This document shows, piece after piece, positions 25,301 through 35,499 of a stretch of 64,000 bases of DNA. This DNA is from Polytrichum commune (Eukaryota > Streptophyta > Polytrichopsida > Polytrichales > Polytrichaceae): the NCBI GenBank assembly GCA_950295325.1, contig OX485808.1, positions 38,646,527 to 38,710,526 of the forward strand, read 5' to 3'. A model generated the notes under the pieces. It saw only the letters and a program-made list of their open reading frames with translations. It made no database searches and had not been told where the DNA came from. Numbering within the stretch: the stretch's first letter is position 1; each line of letters opens with the position of its first letter. Made by a program: the position numbers and the translations under genes.

Positions 25301-27604
25301 AGGTTCACAGGCATTCATTTACTAACCGTGCTTCGGACGAGGTCCGCAACTTCCTTTAGAGTGTAGCCTATTGCTGCAGGATCACCTTCTGACCGCAGGT
25401 AATCCCGCTCAGCTATGCTTTGAACAACCAATTTTTCTGCATCAGGTGGAGCACCTGGACAGAGATGATGACGCCCAAACAGACAGGAATGTTAGCCAAC
25501 TATGCACCTCATCACACCCATCAGTAATAAGACTTTAGAGAATAAACACATTATACAAATTACAAAGACATTTCATTAACAATGACAGTCTACTGAAGTA
25601 TTTATCTAGCATGGATAAAATGTAAGCACTACAAGGATTTGATATTAAAATGTCCTGTAGGTAGGGAACTTGCCAGCGGTGTTGGTCACAGGTGCTATGT
25701 CAATTCCCACCAGGTTACCTTCCAGGTCAAAACGAAACAGCCTTACAGATTCCACTCTCTCAGTCCAAGCCTTGGACCAGCCTGAGCCTTCTCCAGTAGA
25801 AACCAGAGCCTCTTCATTTAGGATGGGTGTCTCCTTCCTGGTCTTGTCTTGGATTGATGACTCCTGCAGAGTCCCATTGTCATCACCGGCTTCAACTCTC
25901 TCAAGCATCATGGTTTCTGCTTCCAAGTCTTGAGAGTTATCACCTGACAACTCTCCAAGAACTGCAACAGGGGGAGACTTCTGTCTTTCCTCCTGTTTGG
26001 GCTCATGCCCATCCTTCTTCAGCCCCCTCTTTCTGAGCATGTCCAACACTCCAGGTTTGAGACGGCTCATCAGTTCACTTTGGGCTTCTGCTACTTCAGC
26101 AGCTGACATGGATGCAATGGCGGCACGATTTTCAGCATCAATTGTCTCTCGCTCTAATCCAGGCCGTGCCAGCTCTACACCAGTTGTTGTTACTTTCCCT
26201 CTACTGCTCGCCCCTGAATCACTTCTCAATCGCGACATTTGTGCATAACTTTCAGAGTTATCACTAATCTCTGATGATCTTTCATCTGCAACATCATAGA
26301 ACAAAATTAAGACAACACCAGAGAAAGTAGTTTAATGGATTGCCATCACACTCTTTGAAACCTAACCATTGAACCATCAGAAGCCAAATGCAGATAGCAC
26401 ACACCAATCTTTGGAGAACCTGCACTCTCTTCTGTTGGCGATGTGAAGGTGACTCTGGGCCGACTCTGCGCAACTTCAGCATTCTTTCCAATTGAATCAT
26501 CCAATTGAAGTAGCTGTTCAACAGATGCAGGAAGGTCAAATCGCTCCTTACTAACTTTCTCCTCCACATTTTCGGAGATGTGTTGGTTCTTCCAACGACT
26601 AAGCTGTAACCCTGGTTTTTTCTTCCTTACCAGAGGCTTGGCGGAGGCTGCTAGAGCTTCTGCACCTGGTACTTCGCAGTCTTCAGGCAATGGAACAGTC
26701 TCCACAAGTTTTCGTTGAGGTGTCCAGTGCTGCGACACCAGACTCACACATCAACTCCAGCCGTTTCCAAAGCATCCAGATCACAAAGCATCAAAATCCT
26801 TAAACAATATCACTGCTTTTTTCAGAGGAAATTATACAAAGCTGAGTCGTCAACAAGGGGAATGGAACTGCGAATAATTGAGTTGCTTCCTATAAATGCG
26901 ATCCATTGGCCATGAAGCAAGCTTTCATCTTGCTTTAAGTATTTGCAAACTGATGTCATCCATGGTAGACATAATTCAGCAAAGTGGGAAGTTGCTTCAA
27001 GTATTTGCAAACTGATGCCATCCATTGCAGACATAATTCAGCAAAGAGGGAACTAGCTTCAAGTATTTGCAAACTGGTGGCCTCCACTGCAGACATAATT
27101 CAGTAAAGAGGGAACTTGCTTCAAGTATTTGCAAACTGATGGCATCCTTAACAGACATAATTCAGCGAAGAGGGAACTTGCTTCAAGTATTTGCAAGCTG
27201 ATGCCATCCATAACAGACATAATTCCGCAAAGAGGGATCATGCTTCGAGTATTTGAAAACTGCTGTCATCCATTACAATCATATTTCAGCAAAGATGATC
27301 TTTGTTTCAAGTATTTGCAAACTGATTGGCATCCATAACAGACATAATTTAGCAAAAAGGGATGGTGAGATTCACATACAGGGCCCTCAGAGCGATGGCG
27401 GGCAACAGGGAATGGCCTGACACTAGGTTGCGGCAGAGATACGGCCTTAAATTTGCTTTCACCATCCCCATATCCCTTCTCCAATATTCCTCCCAGCACA
27501 TTCAGAGGCTGGTACTTGGGCTCCTCCTTCCCCTGCTCCTGTTCCTCCCCCTGCTCCTTCACCTCCTCTCTTATAGGTCGCCCGAGTCTATGCACCGAAG
27601 CCAT
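19334..27604 (-). CDS. IYO: RPAP1/MINIYO-like RNA polymerase II-associated protein, 11 exons
   Basis: Plant MINIYO, the RPAP1 homologue, binds RNA polymerase II, acts in its assembly and nuclear import, and promotes transcription and the onset of cell differentiation. Exons: 27380-27604, 26405-26729, 25674-26285, 25327-25454, 24781-24968, 24551-24656, 24006-24272, 23517-23723, 20729-23083, 19930-20142, 19334-19519. They join in frame to about 1603 residues (Arabidopsis IYO is about 1465). The N-terminus shows FPVARHRSEGP. The RPAP1_N motif spans about 232-274 (IDAENRAAIASMSAAEVAEAQ). RPAP1_C follows at about 355-450, with RFDLEGNLV, AERDYLRSEGDP and DWQAIWAYALGPEPGL just after. Then come WKYN, AAGLIRMGILPR, GWGALGGGAWS and the C-terminal AWTSGALDTAA and REACEGDRTLL. 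Exon 9 alone encodes 785 residues. The intron after exon 3 appears to use a GC donor (GCAAGT). The gene looks intact; the exon 6/7 junction is the least certain. Confidence 0.93.
26932..27363. repeat. Seven 62-bp tandem repeats in MINIYO intron 1
   Basis: The phrase atttgcaaactg recurs at 26941, 27003, 27065, 27127, 27189, 27251 (as atttgaaaactg) and 27313, exactly 62 bp apart. Each unit continues with 'catccat..cagacataattcagcaaagaggga'. Units differ at several positions. The array fills most of intron 1 (26730-27379) and ends within 20 bp of the exon 1 splice donor. Confidence 0.95.
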
Positions 27605-27710
27605 CGCCAATCTCTGCCTGGCACCTGAACTCTACCTTTGAGACTACATATCTCTTCACACAAACCTCTCGGCCATCTCACGAGACTTCCAAGCTTCGAG
27701 CTTAAATCTT

Positions 27711-27719
27711 AAACCCTAA
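27711..27719. promoter_or_regulatory. Telo-box upstream of MINIYO
   Basis: AAACCCTAA lies about 107 bp upstream of the MINIYO start codon, a usual place for telo-boxes in plant genes expressed in dividing cells. Recognised by sequence only. Confidence 0.5.
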
Positions 27720-28419
27720 ATCCTGGACACACCAAAAACTAATATGGAAATCACATATCGAGTTCACCAGAATTTCAGAATTAAACTCTCAATGCAACAG
27801 TGAACTCGCTGCAACGTGCGCAGAAAGTTGTGATGATCAGCTGTGCACATAAGGGTTTGGCTGAAATTAGGGTTGTGAAAAATAAATTGTTTTGGACGAT
27901 CGATGGCAGGATTGAAACACTCCAAAGTGGGTGCCGATCGGCTCGACTGCAACTGCGGGCCCGGTCCAGACGAGCGCTTTCACAATAAAATTGTGAAAGG
28001 TCAGTGGTCAAGAAAACATCTTTATCTAGTGCTTTGTTCAGACTTTTAGGTTTGTCTATTTGGTCAATTCGCCATGTCACCAATCAATGTAGCCACCTTC
28101 GCGGACAAGATGGAGAAGTTTTGGATCTTGTTTGTGGGTGGTTCTAAATTTTTCAGGTGGATGGATGCTCTTGCTTGTCCAGTTAGAGTGCCATGTTGTA
28201 GCTGCATCTAATGAATTGAACAACACACACTGGCCTAACAATGTGGAAGTGCTCTGGGGGAACAAACAACTAGCCAGGGTGTCATCTTTCATGCTTTCTC
28301 AAGGCACTCGTATGAACCGGGCCTCATACTTGGTTTTAGGGTTTGCGCAAAATTTAAATTTGGCAAGCCCATCAAAATGTTATTTTAGTACATTATTTGG
28401 ACGGGCAAATTGAAGTAAA

Positions 28420-29288
28420 TACACTAAATATTGTATTTAGTGTCATATTATATTTTATGTCATTGTGGTAACCTTTCTAATGACACTTCTTATGAAAAAG
28501 TTTACAAGTATTGTTGTCCCATCTTACTTTTAGTTCATCCAAATGCCAATTATTGAAACAAAGTCCCCATGCATTTGTATATTTCACTTTCGACCAGACA
28601 GCCTTCTCATCAAAGACCTTCAAACCCACTACCCTTTTTCCCACACAACCCACTACCAACATGAAACTCCACTACACTGAATTCGCATACTGCAGTAATT
28701 GTTTCCTAGACACACCCACAAAACGGAAATTTGGCAAATACACCCCACTCATTGCCACCATCACCGCTAGTATCTAGCAAATGTAGCCACTTAATATCAT
28801 GATTGCCATCCAACGAGGAGGGATGCAAACTTCCACCCTCAAAACCTTTAATGATCCACTTCAAACTTCCTCCCTATCCCTCCCATCTCTAGCTAAAAAA
28901 ATTATTGGTGACATGTGACCTAGTTCATTACATAAAGTCCACCACCAAAAGGTGGTAGTAACCTACATCCAAGGTGACTATCCATTCATGCTTACCCTCA
29001 ATCAAGGCCAACATTTTTATATGTCTATCTTGAAACAAAGTTTGGTAGATTTTGCATCTTAGCATGTATGTAATGGAACGATATCATGGACGAGTGATTT
29101 TGGATGAAAAACACTTTATAAGTTACAATGATCATAACATTGTATATGTATAATGTCCAATCTTTTTACAAGGAATGACAAATAATGTTAGGTTTACATT
29201 TAGTGTTGGTGACACTACACGGGTGGTTTACAATTACTATTGAGCAAGACAAATAGACTTGGTGACATTAAATACAATATTTAGTGTA
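28420..29288. repeat. Palindrome-ended repeat, copy 2
   Basis: This 869-bp element starts TACACTAAATATTGTATTTAGTGT and ends with a related palindrome, 'cattaaatacaatatttagtgta'. Left and right 150-200 bp match the two halves of the element split by Copia (5409-5573 and 12681-12923), including 'ggatgatttt/ggatgaaa', 'acaaggaatgaca' and 'gtgttggtgacactac'. No coding region was recognised inside. Confidence 0.7.
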
Positions 29289-31185
29289 GAACATTGTGAG
29301 GAGCATAACCCAAAAATATAATGATTAGAGGTAGATGGGTCGTGCATGGTCAACTAGTCCAATTAATTTAAGATATGAAACACATGATTAATACAAGATG
29401 CTTAGCAAACTCAAACCATGTAAGCCACAATCACTTTCCTCATGATTTATGGAGGTCATATGAATAGCTTATTCATTATAAAGTGAAGGTTAACAAGCTC
29501 ATTAAGTCCCTAAGGTCAAAGACAAATCTTTTTTAAATTGCCTAAAACAACTTAGTCCAATTTAGTAGTCTCAAAGATCGGCACCTCTTATGGTCGATTT
29601 GTGGATAAGGATGAAATCATTGCTAGAGTTATGATTGTTCACACAAAGCTTCAGCAATCCATGGGTCCAAAATCATCACATTATAACATATTTCTGTATG
29701 TTGGTATGGTCAAGCAATAATGACTATCGAAACAAAAACATCCACTTTGACTTTTAGGGTTAAATAGTCATATATGATACCCAACCATTACCAATATGTG
29801 ACCTCAAGCTGAGCTATAGGAAATGCATTAGAATAACATTTCCTAAGCATATGACATATAACAATGGATGATTTTTGTTCGATAACAATTTTAGGATAAT
29901 TGATTGTACAACTGAATGAAATATAACACAACATATATGGTTTGAATGAGAATTGCACAAAACTCCAATGGCTATCATGAACATCATGTTGTATGGGTAT
30001 ATAAAAATAAAGATGTCATATTTATGCAAATTATACTCTTGATTAATGGACCTAAAAAATTACGATTGGCTCAACTAACCTCACATTAATATATTTAATC
30101 ACTTCAATTCAAATTAAACTCCAAAATATTCTAGACCTTCAATTGGATAGAATGTTGATTTGAAGAGCCTCCTTACAACCATAGATACACACACTCCTAC
30201 ACTTTTATGCAGTGTATTTCATGAACTTTGCACATCTTGCACATATTGTAGCCAACATCTATCATCATTTGTGAATTTTCAATATTTCCTTTGAGTGTCA
30301 TTGTTTTGCATTGCTTGTAATGTTTCCAAATTCTATTCTTTGTAATATTTTACTTAAGTATAAACAACATATGAATGTAAGTTGCAATTCCAATTGCTTG
30401 CTTTGTTGTATTTCATGTTTTGATACAGCTCCTTTCTTTTTTAGAGAGATCAATTATTTTTCATCCAAAATGACATCTTTCCTGCTTGTTCTCCTGTCAT
30501 TTCTCAAACACCCACATCTTCATTACCACAATCCACAACAAAAGATAGTAAAGATGATGATCTTGACACCTTCCAATTGCTCAAACTCAAGCATTATCCT
30601 ACATCTCCCCAATATATCACAAATCAACAATTTTCTCTGTCTCGCGATCTCAAACACAACCTTCATCCCTAGACCTTAAAGTTACACCTTCAGTATTATT
30701 TCCCTCACCCAAACCTATGCAGCCTCCCCATTCATTTCTATACAACCCTTTCATTGCACAAACAAATTCTCAAAACTCTCCACCAATGTCTATTTTAGAC
30801 ACATTGTTCCATCATCACCAAGCAATAAACATAATCCACCAATTCATCCTATTCCTTCTTATGTACATGCACAATCTCCTCTCTCTCTCATAGTCTTGAG
30901 ACTCAAGAGCCCGAAACAACTAATGCCCAACTCTCAAACTTACATTCCATGCCCCCAACATCTTGCATATTCTCATATCCCAAGTTCACAAAATTTCTCA
31001 TTCTCCTACCCACCCCAACATCTATCCAACCTTATGCTTTTAACATGCTACACATGGCCCCTGCAAATCCAAAAGTTTATACTCATGAACCAACTGTCCA
31101 AGATCAAATGCAAATATGGAGGTTAAAATCCATGAAAGGAATGTTGATGAAGCAACTCAGGAGCTGGTATTGATAAAGCTATAGA
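29289..31185. other. AT-rich stretch without a recognised gene
   Basis: Nothing conserved was found. From about 30450 to 31130 the plus strand is rich in C and A and poor in G, giving open frames in several registers that look compositional rather than coding. Confidence 0.45.
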
Positions 31186-31189
31186 CCTC

Positions 31190-32950
31190 ATTGTCGGGAA
31201 TGGAGCGGGCAGCAGGGCAAACTTCTTTGAGCAACTTGACCACACTACTGTGTCCCTGCATACCTGCATGATTCATACAATTGAGGGTATGAATTCAAGG
31301 ATCATGAATGTACCAAAAAAACATGTGGTCCAAATCAAATGCCTATCATGCTCCCTAAGCGAACTTGAAAGAGGTGATATATTACTGCAATGTATAAACC
31401 GGTGTTGGTCAGGTATATATGCGAATGCATGGAATCGATAATCAACATCAATAATGGTATCGAAGAACCTACATAATATCAGTCAAATACTGATCTCTGA
31501 AGCATATGTCAAGGTGAGAGAATCTTTGTTATCGTTTGGATCAACACCATACTAGACCATATTGATACTTAGGTGATTTTACCTAGGTATGAATGATCTT
31601 GCATGGTATATAGACCTGAATGATATCAAAAAGGCAAAAACCAGGTCAAATATCCATACCCTTCTAGTATCAAGACATGTAAAATCCTCATAACAGATAC
31701 CCAAATGGTATCCAAATTGTCAATACCATTCCCAACAATGGTTTGAACCGCCTATGTATACCTATCATCCTTAGCGGTTTGATGGTTCAAGAAGATGGCT
31801 GGCATCGTTAGGTTTGCCAACAATCAACAATCACAACTTTCAAGTGCATGTCACAGCTTTCAACAAAATTAATGCTCAACTCCAGAACTTGTTTATCCTT
31901 GACAATGTGCACTTACAGGCTTTATGGAGGGGTGTTTGACGTCGCCTGTACATCCGCCTCCGTGTTGCAACAACACCTTCACCACATCCGTATGCCCTTC
32001 ATAATATGCCGCTCGGTGCAAACTCGTGGCTTATCCTGCTCGAGTCCTCCTGCCTACTTCAGCACCATTCCGTAATTTTAAATGAAATTCAAAGTCCACA
32101 AAAACAGCACTTTACATCAGCACCTCTAGACACACGTCAACAAGTCGCTGACTTATGCTCGAAGTTCAAGCAATACTGATGCACATGCATATTTCTGCTC
32201 CAATTGATGAGTTGGAGCCATTCCCTAGGGTTTAAGTTAGGGTTTTTACAGTGCTTATCACTTGGCTGCTGCGTCTTGCAATCTATGAATCGCAAATAAC
32301 TAGCCCAATCAAACATTGGCGGCCCATCAACAAGAATCCTTTCACCTTCCATCCCAATAGCCAACTTCACCTTCAAACAATCTGAAGGAAGAAAATCATA
32401 GATAAGAAAAATGCTAAAGGAAAGAAACAGTCAAATGTGGCAGCAAGCTCAGCGACTTTGTGAAAAAGCTGATACCTATATGGGTTAGTGGACTTGTGAT
32501 TTTTTTGATCAAAGGTTTGGATGCCTCCAAATGTTGGCGACCGAATTGCAGGTCAACAAGTGACAGTCATCTCGTTTTTCATAACCAACCCTCAACGTCA
32601 TCTCCGCACAGACAAAGTGAAGGAAGAAAACCACATATATATTCTTTTAAATAAAAAATCAAAATGAACAAATGAAAAAACCTGCACAAAGAGCAAGCAA
32701 ATGTGGACATGGCCATGGTGAGCAGCATAATGTAGCGGAGTGTCTGCATCTCCATCAACAGCGACACCCCGGGCGATCAAGCCTCACATCCTGCCCACAT
32801 TACCCAGTTATGGGGCTCCTGTGGAAATCCATCTCTTCCATGGACTCCGTTACTCCATTGTCCCCATCCAATCGATTACAATACTCAACTCCATCACTCA
32901 ACGACTCAAGATCATCTTTCAAGGCTCCACATCGTCCTTCCTAGCAGGCA
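31190..32950 (-). pseudogene. Ankyrin-repeat gene remnants
   Basis: Three separated minus-strand pieces read as ankyrin repeats: ARGVAVDGDADTPLHYAAHHGHVHICLLFVQ (32695-32790), TSLHRAAYYEGHTDVVKVLLQHGG (about 31935-32020) and GMQGHSSVVKLLKEVCPAARSI (about 31205-31265). The order on the minus strand is consistent with one gene. The pieces are separated by non-coding DNA and stops, and no start or full-length frame joins them. They may be exons of a decayed gene; splice sites could not be assigned with confidence. Confidence 0.6.
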
Positions 32951-33012
32951 GCCAATTTGAGAAATCATTCTTCCAGTTTTCAACAAACACAAACTGCATC
33001 ATTTAAGAGGGT

Positions 33013-33150
33013 TGGAAAGTAAGGGCCACTTCACACACAAAACTGAAGGCCCATGACCACTGTAATGTAGAAGCTCTCATTGGTGAAAAGGCGGAGACCA
33101 TCCAAGTTCACTTCACACTACTATGAGGTGAAGGCCTGAAGGCCCAAAGG
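33013..33150. repeat. Short repeat related to 42770-42925
   Basis: The start 'taagggccacttcacacac' followed by 'aggcccatgaccac' recurs at 42773 ('taagggccacttcacacac..agggccatgaccat'). Both have 'gtgaagtg'-like sequence in inverse orientation near the other end, which suggests a small TIR element. No target-site duplication was established. Confidence 0.4.
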
Positions 33151-33479
33151 GAAGTTATATTGTAAATTTTATAATTTCCCATAGTTCTTTGAAACTTGAA
33201 ATTGGAGCTTCAATGTCACTGTGTATATATTGGAAATAATTCAATATAAAAATTTCGCAAAAACCAATGGATCGGGAAGAAAGTAGTCAATGGTAATTCA
33301 GAATGCATAGGCTCGCCTCTCTGATAGACTTAACCAATGCAAGGAGTTTATCAATATCCTTCGACCTACAAGCTCTCGACATTTTCCTCACAGCAATAGT
33401 CATAGCCTCCAATTCATAGATCTTTTGTCTTTGTAATCACAATGATGGCAAAATCAAAATTAGTGAGACATCACACAAG

Positions 33480-33630
33480 ACAAGACAATTAGTGTCGCCA
33501 ACCCTAATTGTATTGCTCAATTGTAAACATCCAATTAGGTGGGGTACCCTTGTCAAGCTCTTACCAAGAGATTTTTATAATCGAGCAAGACAATTGGAAT
33601 TGGTGACATTAACTATCATATTTAGTCTAG
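33480..33630. repeat. Palindrome-ended repeat, right-end fragment (copy 3)
   Basis: This matches the right end of the elements at 5409-12923 and 28420-29288: 'gacaattagtgtcgccaac', 'gagcaagacaatt..aattggtgacatta' and a degraded end palindrome, 'aactatcatatttagt'. Confidence 0.55.
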
Positions 33631-33689
33631 TTGAAGTTCAAAGACTTCATAAAATATACCGATCATTATAGAGGAGTCTGTAGAATATA

Positions 33690-34028
33690 CCCCAATTCAA
33701 TAAAGAAAACTGGAAAGATGTCAACATGCAACCGGTTGGACTTGGAACCACTAGGGATACCAACGAATTATGCCCAAAAGTCTCCCCAGACACTCATTCG
33801 AAGTAGATTTCTCACCCACATAGATCAATGATGGGGCTCGGCTTGAACGTAAACAAAATTTGGACCACAACCCCCTTTCTCAGCCAATTACATTATTGAA
33901 GTCGTTTGTTCAATACATGGGGATCGTGTCTGGGGAGACTTTCGGGCATAATCGGTCAAGAATTTAGTGTTTCCAAGTCCAACTGGTTACATGTCGACCG
34001 TTTTCAGTTTCCCTTTATTGGCTATGTC
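33690..34028. mobile_element. Fold-back (long inverted repeat) element
   Basis: The left arm 33690-33793 and right arm 33926-34028 are inverted copies. Clear matches include 'attatgcccaaaagtctccccagacac' against its complement starting 'gtgtctggggagactttcgggcataat', and 'ggttggacttggaa' against 'ttccaagtccaac'. The loop is about 132 bp. A single right-arm-like copy lies at 39163-39240. Confidence 0.75.
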
Positions 34029-34559
34029 TGTAGGAGAGAGACTATGCATCAACTTCTTCGTTTCAAGAGCAAATTTCCTAACCACTTTGTGTTCACACTT
34101 GGACATTACTTGTTCTTGTTATTTTTGGTCCACTATATTTAATGTGGATGTTGTCTATAGTTTATATATATATATATAAGTGCTTCCTAAAATGCATTGA
34201 AAGAAATCTAGTTAACTATAGTCATTTTGGCAGTTCTTGATTATTTGTTTTAAAATTTTCGGGTGATAAATGAGTAGCTTCAATCCTTGACCCGTATTTG
34301 AGAAGAAGGTGCACAAAATTCAAAAAAGGTTTGGTATAGTGAATAACCATGAGCAAAGTAATCAACTACAATTGTAGTCTTTCGTAGCAAAGGACAGAGC
34401 CTCACGGTTCTGCCGTTTTCTTGTTAAATTTGAGGTGTTTTCTCTAAATTCCTTTTAAAACAATCAGTCATTTTCCTGAAGTCTTGAACTTCCAACTGGT
34501 TCATGATCCGTTCATGAACAGTTCATAAATCTTCATCCATAATCGTCATCCACAATTAT

Positions 34560-34860
34560 TCATCCATATGAGCCCACAGCATCCAGAAATTAGCAACATG
34601 CCTTTTACGCTGGACATACCTTCCTATCCAACTACAAGACAACGGATGAAGACCCTCATCCATACGACTGCTCCCATCCAGCCTATACTGGATGAGCCTC
34701 TCACTAACGTCCACGCAGATGGGTCGTGTGGACAAGCACCCTAATTTCGCTGCCACGTCCACCAATGGGTACGTGCCACGTGTCATGAGGCCGGACACTG
34801 TGGCGCATCGGACGGGTGGATGAGGCTGCGGCAACTGGGGTCAGGAACCGACCGTAGAAC
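34560..34860. promoter_or_regulatory. GC-rich segment with G-box
   Basis: A locally GC-rich stretch holds GCCACGTGTC (about 34774-34783), a G-box/ABRE-type core, beside a second GCCACGTCC. No gene starts nearby on either strand that I can support, so this may be an orphan promoter or chance. Confidence 0.25.
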
Positions 34861-35186
34861 GGCGACCAATCTCCCCTTCCCTTCCCTTCCCCTCCCCTTC
34901 TAAAGTCCTAACTTAGAAAGTACTCATAAATCTACACAACAATATCCCTAGTATCTCAACTGACTCAATCGTGGCCGTCCGTATCGTGATCGGAGCATGC
35001 CCTTATCTACTAAGACCCTTCCCTCACAAGTGCTTTCCACTAGAATATCATGAGTGTTATGGGTCCGGATTATTTTGGAGTTTTGACTGCACGGATGTTT
35101 GGATAATGTAGTTGGGGATAAGTTTTTGTTGAAACCGAACGATGACTTGAGAGACGGAAAAAGACAAGGGTTGGATTCTTGTTAGT

Positions 35187-35210
35187 GGGTGGGTGGGTGG
35201 GTGGGTGGGT
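35187..35210 (+). repeat. (GGGT)6
   Basis: Six perfect GGGT units give a sequence expected to form a parallel G-quadruplex. Confidence 0.95.
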
Positions 35211-35282
35211 TACTTTCTATCCCTCACATTCTTGTCTTTTGATCGATGTTTGTAGAATATTACAATGTCAAGGCAACGCCAT

Positions 35283-35340
35283 GTGATGATGATGGTGATG
35301 GTGGTGATGATGATGGTGATGATGGTGATGATGGTGGTCC
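35283..35340 (+). repeat. GAT/GGT trinucleotide microsatellite
   Basis: An imperfect run of gatgat and ggtgat units, about 57 bp, 70 bp after the GGGT tract. Confidence 0.9.
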
Positions 35341-35349
35341 AACAGTAAG

Positions 35350-35462
35350 TTTTTATGTCATGTAGAGAGAAGATTGCACGGTCAGGAATCGAACCGCCAA
35401 CCACTTCATTTGATTGTGGGTACCTTTCCACTATCATCCGGTAGTTTAGGGTCAGCTCAAAC
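35350..35462 (-). mobile_element. tRNA-derived SINE fragment, copy A
   Basis: On the minus strand the sequence contains a perfect pol III B box, GGTTCGATTCC (35385-35395), preceded by an A-box-like 'atgatagtgg..aggtaccca'. It matches 37965-38140 over more than 100 bp. No cloverleaf can be drawn, so this is a SINE and not a tRNA gene. Confidence 0.65.
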
Positions 35463-35499
35463 TTAAAGCCCTATGATTATCACAACATGGGTTCAAGGA

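Noticed and set aside
25645-26304. A separate 219-residue gene
   Set aside because: It is exon 3 of MINIYO, carrying the RPAP1_N motif, extended by chance into the introns.
26932-27363. CRISPR-like repeat array
   Set aside because: The units are directly adjacent 62-bp tandem repeats with no unique spacers, in a plant intron.
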